NCBI GenBank assembly: GCA_903839905.1
Contig: CAIMDX010000003.1
Span: forward strand, 1 to 7,380
Direction: 5' to 3'
DNA from: an uncultured bacterium
GTDB lineage: Bacteria; Patescibacteriota; Minisyncoccia; Minisyncoccales; JAQTVQ01
Length of the DNA stretch: 7,380 nucleotides
In this document: piece by piece, positions 6,714 through 7,380 of the stretch
Layout of the letters: every line of letters starts with the position of its first letter
Numbering within the stretch: position 1 is the stretch's first letter
The notes under the pieces: model-generated
Told to the model about the DNA's origin: nothing
The model's input: only the letters and a program-made list of their open reading frames with translations
The model's database searches: none
Translations under genes and position numbers: made by a program

Positions 6714-7380
6714 ATGAAGTTTAGTTACCAGGCCAGAACTAAAGATGGGAAAGTAGAGACAGGCACGATAGAAGCTTCTACCAGAAAAGCGGCGATTGAT
6801 GTTTTGCACCAAAACAATCTTTTTCCGACTGCCATTAAAGAGATTTCTTCAAGAAATCTCTTTTTGCAGCTTAATTATTTTCAAGGAGTTCCCTTAAAAG
6901 AAATAGTTCTTTTTTCCAGGGAAATGGCTACAATGCTTGATTCAAAAGTGCCCTTGGCAGAGGCGCTTGATTCGCTTGGCCATCAAACCAAAAATCTTGA
7001 TTTTCAAGAAAAAATATATAAGCTTTCCATGGCAATAAGAGGAGGGTCCACTTTTTCCAAAGCTTTAAGCGCTTATCCCAAGGTTTTTTCCAGTTTTTAT
7101 ATTAATATGGTGAAATCCGGAGAAGTTTCGGGAAATTTGTCTGAAGTTTTGGACAGGGTTTCCATCCACTTGGAAAAAGAGTATGAACTTCGCAGCAAAA
7201 CTTTAAGCGCGATGATGTATCCGTCAATCGTATTTGTTGTTTTTATTTTGATATTCATCGTGCTGATGGTTTTTGTGATACCGAATTTAACGGAAGTTTT
7301 GACCGCAGGAGGAAGAGAGCTGCCTTTGATAACTAAAATAGTTGTCGGGACATCCGATTTCTTTAAGCAATGGTGGATTG
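6714..7380 (+). CDS. pilC: PilC-type platform protein, second tandem copy (3' end outside window)
   Basis: This is a second GspF/PilC-family gene, 13 bases after the first. From ATG 6714 the frame is open for 222 codons to the right edge. It encodes the start MKFSYQARTKDGKVETGTIEA and the first T2SSF domain (about 63-190, with KSGEVSGNLSEVL at 134-146). A first membrane helix lies at about 171-190, and the beginning of the second is reached at the edge (FFKQWWI). It aligns without large gaps to the first copy, with about half the residues identical by eye. At the DNA level even the best-conserved N-terminal codons differ at many third positions, so the duplication is old. The linker around residues 41-57 differs most from copy one and carries a perfect inverted repeat in its DNA. 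No Shine-Dalgarno sequence is visible. About 180 residues are expected beyond the window. Confidence 0.93.
   Translation, partial: MKFSYQARTKDGKVETGTIEASTRKAAIDVLHQNNLFPTAIKEISSRNLFLQLNYFQGVPLKEIVLFSREMATMLDSKVPLAEALDSLGHQTKNLDFQEKIYKLSMAIRGGSTFSKALSAYPKVFSSFYINMVKSGEVSGNLSEVLDRVSIHLEKEYELRSKTLSAMMYPSIVFVVFILIFIVLMVFVIPNLTEVLTAGGRELPLITKIVVGTSDFFKQWWI
6837..6865 (+). repeat. Perfect 13-bp inverted repeat followed by T-run inside second pilC
   Basis: The arm AAAGAGATTTCTT (6837-6849) and its exact reverse complement AAGAAATCTCTTT (6851-6863) are separated by one C. The last three T of the right arm continue into a run of five T (6861-6865). As RNA this gives an 11-bp stem (AAAGAGATTTC with GAAATCTCTTT) with loop TTCAA. 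The shape is that of an intrinsic terminator or attenuator, but the stem has only three G:C pairs. It lies at codons 42-51 of the second pilC, in the poorly conserved linker before the T2SSF domain. The first pilC has no counterpart. Confidence 0.45.

Noticed and set aside
2..7380. Alternative genetic code with TGA as Gly or Trp, as in some CPR lineages
   Set aside because: No in-frame TGA occurs in the genes, Trp is encoded by TGG, and the proteins align to their families without needing recoding. Absence of TGA stops among seven genes is not strong evidence by itself.

Overview
This window is one strand of a type IV pilus (T4P) assembly operon: seven tightly packed plus-strand genes and an eighth cut by the right edge. 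The sequence is A/T-rich (roughly 40% G+C by eye, not computed). The visible stop codons are TAA or TAG, and none of the genes carries an in-frame TGA, so a standard bacterial code fits. No gene has a convincing Shine-Dalgarno sequence. PilN and PilO are present, but a 123-residue membrane-anchored protein with a GRENPF motif sits where pilP would be, and no secretin gene follows. These traits fit a Candidate Phyla Radiation (Patescibacteria, probably Parcubacteria-like) genome. That assignment is inference from gene content and style; there is no marker gene in the window.

Layout: the 3' part of pilM (2-967), a 78-base spacer that is less A/T-rich than the others, pilN (1046-1597), pilO (1603-2211), a small PilP-like gene (2255-2626), pilB (2636-4363), a 63-base very A/T-rich spacer with a TATAAT box, pilT (4427-5488), a first pilC (5492-6700), and the first 222 codons of a second pilC (6714 to the edge). 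There is no gene-free stretch over 100 bases, no RNA gene, no mobile element and no CRISPR array.

How the genes work together, from knowledge of T4P machines: PilM is a cytoplasmic actin-like ring protein that docks on the PilN N-terminus. PilN and PilO are single-pass proteins forming the alignment complex. PilB is the extension ATPase, PilT the retraction ATPase, and PilC the inner-membrane platform they turn. Two tandem platform genes, a reduced PilP-like protein, an altered Walker A loop in PilT, and a perfect 13-bp inverted repeat followed by a T-run early in the second pilC are the points most worth a second look. Pilins, prepilin peptidase and any secretin are not in the window.
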